A stretch of DNA of 64,000 nucleotides from positions 1-64,000 of the forward strand of contig JAIOSV010000116.1 in NCBI GenBank assembly GCA_021107435.1. The letters run 5' to 3'. Numbering within the stretch: position 1 is the first letter of the stretch; each line of letters starts with the position of its first letter. The stretch is from Candidatus Sabulitectum sp. GTDB lineage: Bacteria; Fermentibacterota; Fermentibacteria; Fermentibacterales; JCC-6. The position numbers and the translations under genes are program-made. The notes beneath the pieces are model-generated. The model was given only the letters and a program-made list of their open reading frames with translations. It searched no databases and had not been told where the DNA came from. This document shows, piece after piece, positions 28,224 through 37,407 of the stretch.

Positions 28224-29701
28224 GATCTGAATCAAAATACCTGATAGCCGCTGTTGCCCTTACTTCCTTTTTCTTTGTTTTCCCGCCAGCGGAGCACAGG
28301 CTTCCAGACTCAACAGAGTCTCTTGTTCTTCTTCTCCTGGCTTCAGTGGGAATCCTGCTATCCAGAATCTTTGTTCTTTCATCGGACAACAGCGACAAGA
28401 TCGGAATTGAACCGGCTGTAATAGTTTGTCTGGCAGCCTGGAACAGCTCTTTTCTGATCTATCCTATTACTGCTCTCCTGTCTTTCAGCGGAAGCATTCT
28501 CAATTCAATTCGTATGGAAAAAAAGTTGTCTGCTGAAATACCACTGGCGATTTTTCAGGGAGTATCCTTTGCTTTTCTACTGAGATTCAGTTCCTTTGCC
28601 TATTGGAATTTTCTCGATTCCTGGGTCACTCTGGGGGCAGTCCACGCCTACACCGGCATGGTTGCTGTTGTTATCCCTGTTACGCTGCTGAGATGCATCT
28701 CAGTATGCTATTTCAGCAGTAGAAAAAGTAATTTTATAGAAATTATGAAGAAGAACATCCTGCTGAATGCCTTTATTCTTCTGCTTGCCACACCCTCCGC
28801 TCTTGCGATTCTTCTTGGGGAAACTTCTATCCGGATTCTAATTTCCTGCGCTTTCGGACTGTTCTCCATGCTTGTTGTTCATGCTATAAATCTGAGACAA
28901 AACAGATCAGCCCACGAGAAAACCGATGAACTTGAAACTGTATTCAGACTGAAGGAACTGTCCGGCAATCTTTTTTCCGCAACATCAGAAATGGATGTGC
29001 TGAGAGCGCTCAGCAGGGCTGTATCCACCGCCTGGGGCTGTCGGGCAGCTGTACAGTGGAAATCTTTAACGTATTTCGAAGGTGAGAAGTGGGACACAAC
29101 CAATACGGTAAACATCCGGCACAGTACCGGTCTCAGTATCTGGGTTGATTCCTTCAGCTCCACAGTTCCGCTGTACATGGAATCATTCCTGAACAGGGCA
29201 GTTCCCGTTCTTACCGGTCTTGAAGCTGAAAAAAGGATGAAGAAAACATCATGGGAATCAATGGAAACACTGATCTCATTTGTTGAACAGAACAACAGCG
29301 ATTTCGCGGGTTTCAGCAGAAGAGTAGCCACAACAGCGACCATACTCTGCCGGGCGCTTGATATGGATCTCTGGTACGAAGACTGTATGCGCCTCGCGGG
29401 TCTGCTTCACATGATCTCTCTACCGAAAAATATTGAAGAAAACATTCAGGAGCAGACTCATGCTCTCCCGGAGATAACCCGCCAGGCACTTGAGGGAATG
29501 GCGGAACACTGGAGCGGTACGGGTTCCACCGGAAAGCTCCAGGATGAGATACCTCTTCCCGCGAGGATTCTTGCGGTGAGTATTGCCTGGGAAAAGGCTA
29601 TGAACTCTGGAACAGCCATGGCTGTCAGAGACATGAATATGAGAGCGGGAACCCTTTACGATCCCCGCCTCGCGAAACTTGTTATTCAACTGAATGGCTA
29701 A
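28220..29701 (+). CDS. Membrane protein with a degenerate HD-GYP-like domain
   Basis: TM-rich N-term; C-term LAGLLHMISLPKNIEEN...LPARILAVSIAWEKAMNS parallels the upstream HD-GYP but lacks HD, HxxHxR and GYP residues. Confidence 0.65.
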   Translation: MRSESKYLIAAVALTSFFFVFPPAEHRLPDSTESLVLLLLASVGILLSRIFVLSSDNSDKIGIEPAVIVCLAAWNSSFLIYPITALLSFSGSILNSIRMEKKLSAEIPLAIFQGVSFAFLLRFSSFAYWNFLDSWVTLGAVHAYTGMVAVVIPVTLLRCISVCYFSSRKSNFIEIMKKNILLNAFILLLATPSALAILLGETSIRILISCAFGLFSMLVVHAINLRQNRSAHEKTDELETVFRLKELSGNLFSATSEMDVLRALSRAVSTAWGCRAAVQWKSLTYFEGEKWDTTNTVNIRHSTGLSIWVDSFSSTVPLYMESFLNRAVPVLTGLEAEKRMKKTSWESMETLISFVEQNNSDFAGFSRRVATTATILCRALDMDLWYEDCMRLAGLLHMISLPKNIEENIQEQTHALPEITRQALEGMAEHWSGTGSTGKLQDEIPLPARILAVSIAWEKAMNSGTAMAVRDMNMRAGTLYDPRLAKLVIQLNG

Positions 29702-29769
29702 CAGCAATACACCTGCAAAAAATGCCTGAAACTTTCGTGATTGTCTGCCCTGCTTAAAAACACTACTTG

Positions 29770-31218
29770 TCAAACTCTGTCATCTTCTATTTCAAAACCC
29801 TCCCGCTCGGGAGGATCCATGATCCAGCTGTACACATTCCACCTGCCCAGCATTGGAAAGTAGGGAGGATGCAGAGCGCCAAGCCCCTGTTCCCATGAGT
29901 TTCCCAGCTCATATCCTCTGTTCACTGATGACAAACGGCCCATCGTTCTTTCCGCAAGACTTCCTGACACGGTAACTCTTGTCAGATCTTCCGGTATGTT
30001 TGGCGTTCTGGCGTAGAATGAACCGGAAGGAGCCACAAGGCAAGCCCTGATAAGCAGTCCCTGATTCGTTTCTATTTGCCATCGCCCGGGCCAGTCACTG
30101 CCTCCTGTTTCATCCGGATCCGCTGAAATAATGATGTTTCCAAGAGCTACCAGACCAAGCGGTCCTCCTGAGCCAACCGCGCCTCCGTCGATTCCTCCCC
30201 CTATCTCCATATCGTTAACAGCGATAATGGTAAGCGGATGGTCAGGTCTTCTCACTGTCTTTATCGTTACAGGTGAGAAACCGTTTCGAGCAATCACCAG
30301 ATTCACATCGGCAAGTTCAACTGTTTCCTCCGGAGCAGTCCGGTTTGCTCTGAACACCAGCTTCTCTCCCTCAATAAGAATTCTCTCTGCATTAATACGA
30401 ACGGTGCCACTCGGAGCTGAACCGGCAACAAGACCACTGAAGTGAGCTGCCATCCTCGCAAAATCAATTTCCGGCGCGGAAACCCTCCAGTAAGGACTGC
30501 CCTGCCTGTGCAGTGAGTATGGTCTCACCCATATGCTGCTGCCCGGCGGATGGGGCAGGTTGGATGCTCCCCCTCCCGCGAAGCTGAATCCTCCTGCGGC
30601 GGTTGTGGAAATCATGGAGACACTGGGGTCGTCTGTGGAATCAGGCGAATAGCTGCTGAAGTGGATCATTCCGTTGGAATGAACAGGGCCGTTCACAATT
30701 CTTCCATCCACAAAGTAGCCTTCGGGAATGCCGTTTTCAGTAAGCAGTGCATAACTGGACGGGTAGGCGGGAGTCGCCCTTAACTCAACATCAACGGTGA
30801 TATCCCCGGAAAGTCCCCGGGCTCGCACCTCCACCGCTCCATTACTGCAGAAACCACCCGCTCCGTTAATAGGATCAACAACGATAAAGACACTGCCACA
30901 GTCCGGAATACCAATCCATCCGGCACTGTCGCCTTCCATTCTGATAACGAACGGAGTACCGTCGGGGGGAATGGATTCCATAGCGGAAAGGTGATGAAGA
31001 GCCAGAGCAGTTCCTGCCTCGGCAGCCACTTCCGCACGTATCCTGTTCATCCTGAAGAGGCCCGCACGCATACTCATCTGAAAGTAAGTGTACGCCACTC
31101 CGGTAAGAACAAACAGCACTGCCGCTGCCCCGACCACCATGGCCAGCACACTTCCTCTTTCACGCTTCACGTAGATGCTCCATTCACTCCCGGAAAGTTC
31201 CTTCCCCGTGCCTGTCAA
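29770..31218 (-). CDS. PilX-like pilus assembly protein (paralog of the next gene)
   Basis: N-term GSVLAMVVGAAAVLFVLTGVAYTYFQ; LTENGIPEGYFVDGRIVNGPVHSNGMIHF; C-term LHPPYFPMLGRWNVYSW. Confidence 0.6.
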   Translation of the reverse strand: MTGTGKELSGSEWSIYVKRERGSVLAMVVGAAAVLFVLTGVAYTYFQMSMRAGLFRMNRIRAEVAAEAGTALALHHLSAMESIPPDGTPFVIRMEGDSAGWIGIPDCGSVFIVVDPINGAGGFCSNGAVEVRARGLSGDITVDVELRATPAYPSSYALLTENGIPEGYFVDGRIVNGPVHSNGMIHFSSYSPDSTDDPSVSMISTTAAGGFSFAGGGASNLPHPPGSSIWVRPYSLHRQGSPYWRVSAPEIDFARMAAHFSGLVAGSAPSGTVRINAERILIEGEKLVFRANRTAPEETVELADVNLVIARNGFSPVTIKTVRRPDHPLTIIAVNDMEIGGGIDGGAVGSGGPLGLVALGNIIISADPDETGGSDWPGRWQIETNQGLLIRACLVAPSGSFYARTPNIPEDLTRVTVSGSLAERTMGRLSSVNRGYELGNSWEQGLGALHPPYFPMLGRWNVYSWIMDPPEREGFEIEDDRV

Positions 31219-31250
31219 GCGTTATACCAGCACCAATACATGACGGGGTA

Positions 31251-32738
31251 CTAGTACCCCCCCGTAATACCGTTCTTAACATCACCGATACTCATGTCAT
31301 GCTTCTCTGCCCACATCGTTGTGTTCCAGTTGGCGGTTGTGGGAAAAAACGGCGGATGCATGTAGAGAAGCCTGGGGTCGAAGTAAACGGCCATGTTGAA
31401 CCCCGCGTTGCCAGTACTTGTGTATCCCTCCTCCTGAACCATGTAGCCGCCTACTATCCGGAATTCATGGACTCCCGAGGGCTCCCAGTATTTTTCTGCC
31501 AGTATATCCCCTTCCAGAGCAACCACAACAGCGTAGTAGGAGAAACTGGAGTCTGTGTCAATATGGTAGCGTGTGCTGCCCCAGGCGCTCTGGTTACCGG
31601 GATAATCCGCGATAACCAGATCACCCTCAACTGTCATAATTCCCAGAAGATTCTCGTTGTCGGGATCCTGAGGATCGTCATTCTCGTAGATCAGAGGACC
31701 TGACATGTACACATCTCCAATTGTACCGACGGTAAGCGCCATATCAAGTCCCTGATTCTGATCTCCGCGAAGATAAAAATAGTCACCGGGGTCGTTTTCA
31801 ATCCACACAACGGGATTGTCCATACCTCCAAGCGGATACGCGACCTCGGAAATCAACGTAGTATCAGTCTTAACAAAAAGGGTGTCACCTTTAAGAGCCA
31901 ATCTTGATCCGTTGGGCACTTCGGTTTCAGTAAGAGACAGCCCGTCAGCCTGGGCGGCGTTCTTGACTCCTTCCCAGTTAAGCTCATCCATTCCAAATGG
32001 AATCGGGTCTACGCCAAGATCAAAGTATGGAGCGCCCAGAATCAGCCTGTTGTATGGGCGCATCTGAAGGTTGCCTGCGGCCGGCGTTGTCTCATGTGAT
32101 CCTGCTCCCCAGCCGTAAACATAGTAATCGGAAGTAAGTTCAAAACTGTAGAAGAATACATCGTTATCGTGGGACGCGCTGTTGCTGACAAGTCGTACCG
32201 GTCCGTTGGCGTAGAAGGGACCGTCAAAACGGTACCCGTCAACATATGCTCCGTCAAGTGACGGATTATCCATGAAGACAGAGAACCTGGCCAGATTCTC
32301 GGGCATAACGATGGTCTCCATACCATATGATTCAATGGTACTTCCTGAAACGAAGGCTACACATCTTATCATAAAGGCATTAGCCATAATGAGTTTATAG
32401 TTTTTGTTATTGGGGTCAACTGCAGCGTAAACGCCGCCCATACCCCCCGGCAGCGTAAACAGTGAAGTTTCCGTACCCAGAATATCCTGTGGAATGGTGT
32501 CAGTAGGAAGCGTGGCGCCGGCAACAAGCATGTGTGTGGCCAGGTTGAGACCTGCCTCCGCTGAAAGCTTTGCCTGCATTCTCTCACGTGTCCAGAGCTG
32601 AGTATCGGCATTTCCCTTGAAGTACTGGTACGCGCCAGCGGTAAGAATGATAAGAAAAATAGACGAAATCAGAACCAGAACCAGAGCTGAGCCTCTTCTG
32701 TGTATTGTGTTCATCAGCAACCTCCTAATTCGAATCAC
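31251..32738 (-). CDS. PilX-like pilus assembly protein
   Basis: N-term GSALVLVLISSIFLIILTAGAYQYFKG; MDNPSLDGAYVDGYRFDGPFYANGPVRL; C-term MHPPFFPTTANWNTTMW. Confidence 0.6.
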   Translation of the reverse strand: MIRIRRLLMNTIHRRGSALVLVLISSIFLIILTAGAYQYFKGNADTQLWTRERMQAKLSAEAGLNLATHMLVAGATLPTDTIPQDILGTETSLFTLPGGMGGVYAAVDPNNKNYKLIMANAFMIRCVAFVSGSTIESYGMETIVMPENLARFSVFMDNPSLDGAYVDGYRFDGPFYANGPVRLVSNSASHDNDVFFYSFELTSDYYVYGWGAGSHETTPAAGNLQMRPYNRLILGAPYFDLGVDPIPFGMDELNWEGVKNAAQADGLSLTETEVPNGSRLALKGDTLFVKTDTTLISEVAYPLGGMDNPVVWIENDPGDYFYLRGDQNQGLDMALTVGTIGDVYMSGPLIYENDDPQDPDNENLLGIMTVEGDLVIADYPGNQSAWGSTRYHIDTDSSFSYYAVVVALEGDILAEKYWEPSGVHEFRIVGGYMVQEEGYTSTGNAGFNMAVYFDPRLLYMHPPFFPTTANWNTTMWAEKHDMSIGDVKNGITGGY

Positions 32739-35700
32739 GGCCGTAGAAACCGACGTTGTCGATATTCCAGCCGCCTTTATTTGCGAAAGGTCCTGAATCC
32801 ATAAGGAACCGGATGAAGTAATAGTTTTTACCGTCTGCTATGCCCTGCTCGAAATACGGTGTCAATTGAATCACATCCTGTTCCCAGCCATCGTCAAGCT
32901 GGACATACTCAGCCACCTTTATCCAGTCGCTCTCCGCAGTTGGGGGAACGATGGAATCAGTGAAGGCAATATGTATTCTTGCCCAGTCATTCAATGCCAT
33001 TTTCAGGCATCTGTCGTATGCCAGACTGATGGAATCGTAAACAGCGGCATCAGCCAGATCGTACGGGTATGAATGGATCCAGCACCATGCGTCATCCATG
33101 TAGTATCCGTCATCCGTAAGATCATTACCCGCGATGTTGTTCTGGTTGGAAGGCAGAAGCGCAGGATCAATATCCGGTATGAACACTGGCGCTCCAATTT
33201 CCCAGTCATCGTTAGTTCCCCCGTGAACCCATGCAACTTCCGAGCTGAATCCCATTTCTGAGAGAAGGTACAACCCCTCAAAATCGCTGAAGTTTGCGGT
33301 GAAACTCAGGGGCACATCACTGTTGGCTCCTGTAGAATCAGCGTCAATGAGTATCTGCCCGTGGTTAAGGGTGTTGAGCATGAACGCCGGTCTGTTATCT
33401 CCCACCTTGAGCAAGCCGGGATCACCTCCGGGAGATGTTTCCCATCTGGTCATGTTCTCACGGTACGCGGTAACCCAGGTGTAGGCCGGGGTAAGTGCGG
33501 TTTGACTCATCTCCAGTTTAACCTGCAGATTGGTAGCCAGGAGAACAACGAAATCTTCGTCAAGATCGATTGTCACCCAGTTTCCAGCACCAGGAGGAGT
33601 TATATTATAGGTACCGCAAAATGTGAGCTGGTTTTTATCCCACTCACCGCTTGCGGCAAAGCAGGTCTCGGCAACCCGGCCAAGGTAAACATCCACCTGG
33701 TCGAAGTCCCAGGTTCCGCCGGGGTTTGTAAGCTTGAACCCTATGGACTCGACTACCAGCCCTTCAACGACACCGGTCGCTGCAAAGTTGTCCAGTGCCC
33801 AGCCTCCTCTGACACCGTTGTCATCTGAATGGAACATGAACCTGAATCTAACCGACTGCCCCACGTATGGCTCAAGTGAAAGTTTCGTTGTATTCTGAGC
33901 AATGAAGCCGGTATAGGCACCGTGTCCGTTGTAGAAACTGTTGTAAGTGGAGGTCTCAACCACCTGCCATGTTGAACCTCCATTGGTGGATACTTCAACC
34001 CAGCAGAAGTCGAAACCTGCCTCCAGGTCAATTGCCTGTTCAAATGCCAGTTCGGCTTCCTCTGTATTGATTGGAATACCGAACTCGGGAGATTCCAGCC
34101 AGCAGTCAACGGAGTTGCTGTATTCAGTAAGATTGTTGGCGTGGAGAGTGTATTTGTGATCACCGAGAATTCTCTCCAGAAGCCAGTCGTCTTTTTCACC
34201 GGATACCACAGGCCCGTGACTCCAGCCCGGAGCTTCGTAAATCGCGCCGATATATCCGAGTTCAAAATTCTTCCAGAGAATACCGTATTGAGCCCACGGG
34301 CCAATGCCGTACTGACTCAAGGCAATCGCGAAGTCAGAAGAGAACTCAATTCCCAGCGCCGCGGCCTCGTCATCAAGATCAATGTGCAGATTCTGATAGC
34401 CTCCGCTGGAAGATGGAGTGCCGATACGGTTCATGCTCGCGGTGTTGTTGTTGGCGAGTATAGAGATGTCATCAAAACTCATTCCGGCGTGGGCTGTAGC
34501 ACTGCTGGCACTGTTGTCATCATATTGACCGAAAATCACATAGATAGTTGGCGGCATGACGCCCGGAGGGACAAATGTGTAATTACCTCCGTACCAGTCG
34601 CCGTTGGATTGAGTACCCGGAAGCAGGTTAACATAATCCTCAATGGGGTCAACGATACTGTTTCCGTAGCTCCATCCGATGAAGTCTCCCTCGCCGGTAG
34701 CGGCATTGTAGTTGTCGGTAGCATCCCCGTGATCACTCATCAGGTAGCTGACACTGATGGGAACACCGTCATCAAGAGTGGAAGTATCCAGCTCAAAAAT
34801 CATTCGAACCCTGTTGTACTCACCGCTTACCTCACTGTCCATAGTGACGAATCTGGTTGAGTTACCGCCCCAGTTGGGATCGGGGCAGTGAATTCTGTGA
34901 CGACCGTGAGCGTCTCCCCAGAATGTCACATCGCCACCGCCAAGCGGAAGGTTCTCGAAATTCTGTGATACCAGGTTCACCACTGAACCGCTGCCTGTTA
35001 CAAGGAAAACCCCTTCTTCAGAGCTGATGGTCTCTGTGGTACCCCTCCAGGTTTTCAGCCTTATGTAAAGATCATCTCCCGCTGTTGTGTAGTTGGAAAG
35101 GTCAAGAATGGAAGCGACAGTGTTGCGATCCCAGGCTCCGACAGCGGATCTGTCGGTTTGAAGCACATTGTCCGGCATTCTGATTACCCGGCCTGACCCG
35201 GAGGAAAAGAATGACCACATCATTTCGGCGCCTCCACCGACCACAAAGTCAGTGTAAAGCGTTATTGAATCGGGAAGCCACGCTCCACCCTCCAGACTGT
35301 CTTCCCAGAAGGTCATAAGCACATCACCGGGAGATTCCCCTTCAAATCCCTCCTTGTTGATCTCTTCTCCCAGTGGAGGAGTGGTGGGTCCCGGAAGATT
35401 CCACATAATCACGTTGAGAAGGAATTGCTTCCCCCGCATGCTGTAGTTTTCAAAATCAGGCGCACAGTAGTGAACCCGTCTTAATTCAAGATTGAACTCA
35501 TCAATCACGGACACGCCCGAAAGGGAAAGACCGTCGAAGTCTGTAATAAGCTCTGTTCCCGCTGTCAGCGCGCCCAGGGTAGTAACGTACCTGCCTGGAG
35601 CAGCATCGTAAATATCGAAGGTGTCCGGAAGAAGGTCATGTATCGGATGGGGCTTATTGACCGGGAACATCTCACAAACATTGTTGTTCTGGAAACCCGG

Positions 35701-36651
35701 TGTACCTCCCATCAGGAAAATATCCTCGGCGTCATCGGGATCAAGCGCGATTATCGGCACACGAATTGCCTGCAGAGCACCCGATATAGCAACATGACTG
35801 CCGGTACCACCGCTTGTTACATCCCTCAGGATAACAAGATCAACTCCGGAACTGTCGTAATCATAGGTTTCCAGTTCGTCATCCGTCAGATCAACAAGGG
35901 TGAATCCCCAGCCGTCAAGCAGACCCAGCAGAGCTATCTGGTGGTTGGTTGGCGCGTGAGCCAGCGAGTCACCGTTTATATTGACTACGATCTTGGCATC
36001 CGGAGGAGGCGGCATATAGAAAAGAGGGTCGAAATTGTGATAAACGCCCAGATTGCGCGGAGTTATCATGGTCTGCATAACCGTCTGATACACATCCCCC
36101 ATGTATGTGCCCTGAAGGGTCAGTTTGACCATGATATGACGAACAGCGTCTCTGTTTGCTTCGTCAAGCGGCATGGGTCCCAGGAAGTCCCCGGCACCAT
36201 CCAGATAGTTGAACTGAATTGATGTGATGCCCGCTCCGGCAACCCGGTTCATCAGGCTGTCATCCGTGATGCGAAGAACCTTAAAAGCATCAAGAAAAAT
36301 ATTTCTGTGGTCGGAATCGGTTAGAACCCTGTATGCTTCTCTGTCAGCATAGAAGTCGAACTTGTAGCTTTCGGCAACCTCCACAGGATGCCAGTCGGTC
36401 TCCAGCCACCCTCCGTAGGGCATGTAACCTGCCCAGATGATCTCATCAGAGAGTACTTCAAGAGCCAGTCTGCCTGTAGTGGCCAGATCATTCTGCCTGC
36501 GGGTAAAATGGAACTGCTCTGTTCCCTTCACGAAGAACATGTAAACAGCGGCGAATAGAATTCCCAGAATACCAATCACAATGACCAGTTCAATGAGAGA
36601 CATTCCTGATTTCGATTTTGATCTTGAAAAGTGCTTTCTCATTCTACTCAC
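32725..36651 (-). CDS. Giant PilW-like prepilin (1308 aa) with large C-terminal beta-rich modules
   Basis: Class III prepilin signal KSKSGMSLIELVIVIGILGILFAAVYMFFV; repeated GGWALDNFAATG / GGWNIDNVGFYG modules. Confidence 0.8.
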   Translation of the reverse strand: MSRMRKHFSRSKSKSGMSLIELVIVIGILGILFAAVYMFFVKGTEQFHFTRRQNDLATTGRLALEVLSDEIIWAGYMPYGGWLETDWHPVEVAESYKFDFYADREAYRVLTDSDHRNIFLDAFKVLRITDDSLMNRVAGAGITSIQFNYLDGAGDFLGPMPLDEANRDAVRHIMVKLTLQGTYMGDVYQTVMQTMITPRNLGVYHNFDPLFYMPPPPDAKIVVNINGDSLAHAPTNHQIALLGLLDGWGFTLVDLTDDELETYDYDSSGVDLVILRDVTSGGTGSHVAISGALQAIRVPIIALDPDDAEDIFLMGGTPGFQNNNVCEMFPVNKPHPIHDLLPDTFDIYDAAPGRYVTTLGALTAGTELITDFDGLSLSGVSVIDEFNLELRRVHYCAPDFENYSMRGKQFLLNVIMWNLPGPTTPPLGEEINKEGFEGESPGDVLMTFWEDSLEGGAWLPDSITLYTDFVVGGGAEMMWSFFSSGSGRVIRMPDNVLQTDRSAVGAWDRNTVASILDLSNYTTAGDDLYIRLKTWRGTTETISSEEGVFLVTGSGSVVNLVSQNFENLPLGGGDVTFWGDAHGRHRIHCPDPNWGGNSTRFVTMDSEVSGEYNRVRMIFELDTSTLDDGVPISVSYLMSDHGDATDNYNAATGEGDFIGWSYGNSIVDPIEDYVNLLPGTQSNGDWYGGNYTFVPPGVMPPTIYVIFGQYDDNSASSATAHAGMSFDDISILANNNTASMNRIGTPSSSGGYQNLHIDLDDEAAALGIEFSSDFAIALSQYGIGPWAQYGILWKNFELGYIGAIYEAPGWSHGPVVSGEKDDWLLERILGDHKYTLHANNLTEYSNSVDCWLESPEFGIPINTEEAELAFEQAIDLEAGFDFCWVEVSTNGGSTWQVVETSTYNSFYNGHGAYTGFIAQNTTKLSLEPYVGQSVRFRFMFHSDDNGVRGGWALDNFAATGVVEGLVVESIGFKLTNPGGTWDFDQVDVYLGRVAETCFAASGEWDKNQLTFCGTYNITPPGAGNWVTIDLDEDFVVLLATNLQVKLEMSQTALTPAYTWVTAYRENMTRWETSPGGDPGLLKVGDNRPAFMLNTLNHGQILIDADSTGANSDVPLSFTANFSDFEGLYLLSEMGFSSEVAWVHGGTNDDWEIGAPVFIPDIDPALLPSNQNNIAGNDLTDDGYYMDDAWCWIHSYPYDLADAAVYDSISLAYDRCLKMALNDWARIHIAFTDSIVPPTAESDWIKVAEYVQLDDGWEQDVIQLTPYFEQGIADGKNYYFIRFLMDSGPFANKGGWNIDNVGFYGRDSN

Positions 36652-36655
36652 CTCC

Positions 36656-37036
36656 TTAAAAAATTGTACTCAGGCTTAAGCTGTCAGCTCCATCAACGCC
36701 TGTCCAGGTCATCCTGCATCTCACATGTTTCGCTTCAGGATACAGGGCATACGGAGTATCTATCCATACTGAGCGGGTAAACCCCTGAATTGTTTCCGAA
36801 GGGGTCTGCCATCCGTCGCTCATGGATATAACGTCCATGGTACGGAGTTTCTCAATACCTTCACGGCATAACTCCAGAGCTTTGGTCTGATCGTCCATCC
36901 GGTCGGACATTTTGATGATGTTCATGAAGAAAAAGGCAATTCCAGTCATAACAATTGCCAGTATGACTGCGGCAATCACAATCTCGAGTAAAGTAAATCC
37001 CGTCTCCCCTTTCCGGAAAGTTCTTCGAATGCTCAT
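36656..37036 (-). CDS. PilV-like minor prepilin
   Basis: GETGFTLLEIVIAAVILAIVMTGIAFFFM. Confidence 0.85.
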   Translation of the reverse strand: MSIRRTFRKGETGFTLLEIVIAAVILAIVMTGIAFFFMNIIKMSDRMDDQTKALELCREGIEKLRTMDVISMSDGWQTPSETIQGFTRSVWIDTPYALYPEAKHVRCRMTWTGVDGADSLSLSTIF

Positions 37037-37407
37037 AGCAACTCCTGCCTGTTTGTGTTTCTATCAACGTAAAATCTTCTTGCTAATTCAATTGATACAG
37101 AGTCACCGGAGGAAACTGCCACAAAAACATCTACAGCATCTTCACCCTGGAAACCAACAGTTGTTTCTATTGTGTATGGATGACCCCACAGTGTATCGGG
37201 TTTTTCTGTTATACCGGGCTCCGGAATCTCTTCCAGTCTCTCAATCTCAGCGATTTCAACCCTTGCCAGAGTCAGCGCGCCCTCTTGAAGCTCAAGAGTT
37301 TTCCCGCCCCTGACAAAAGAAATCAAAGCAACGGATAGAGCAGTAAGCACAACAAGCATTATTACCGAGGCCACAAGCAACTCTGCAAGGGTAAAGCCCT
37401 TTCTCAT
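37033..37407 (-). CDS. Minor prepilin
   Basis: MRKGFTLAELLVASVIMLVVLTALSVALISF. Confidence 0.85.
   Translation of the reverse strand: MRKGFTLAELLVASVIMLVVLTALSVALISFVRGGKTLELQEGALTLARVEIAEIERLEEIPEPGITEKPDTLWGHPYTIETTVGFQGEDAVDVFVAVSSGDSVSIELARRFYVDRNTNRQELL

Noticed and set aside
35638-36222. 194-aa plus-strand ORF inside the giant prepilin, and the 239-aa ORF at 34141-34860
   Set aside because: Antisense to a coherent 1308-aa frame; no motifs seen. Long antisense ORFs are common in this composition.
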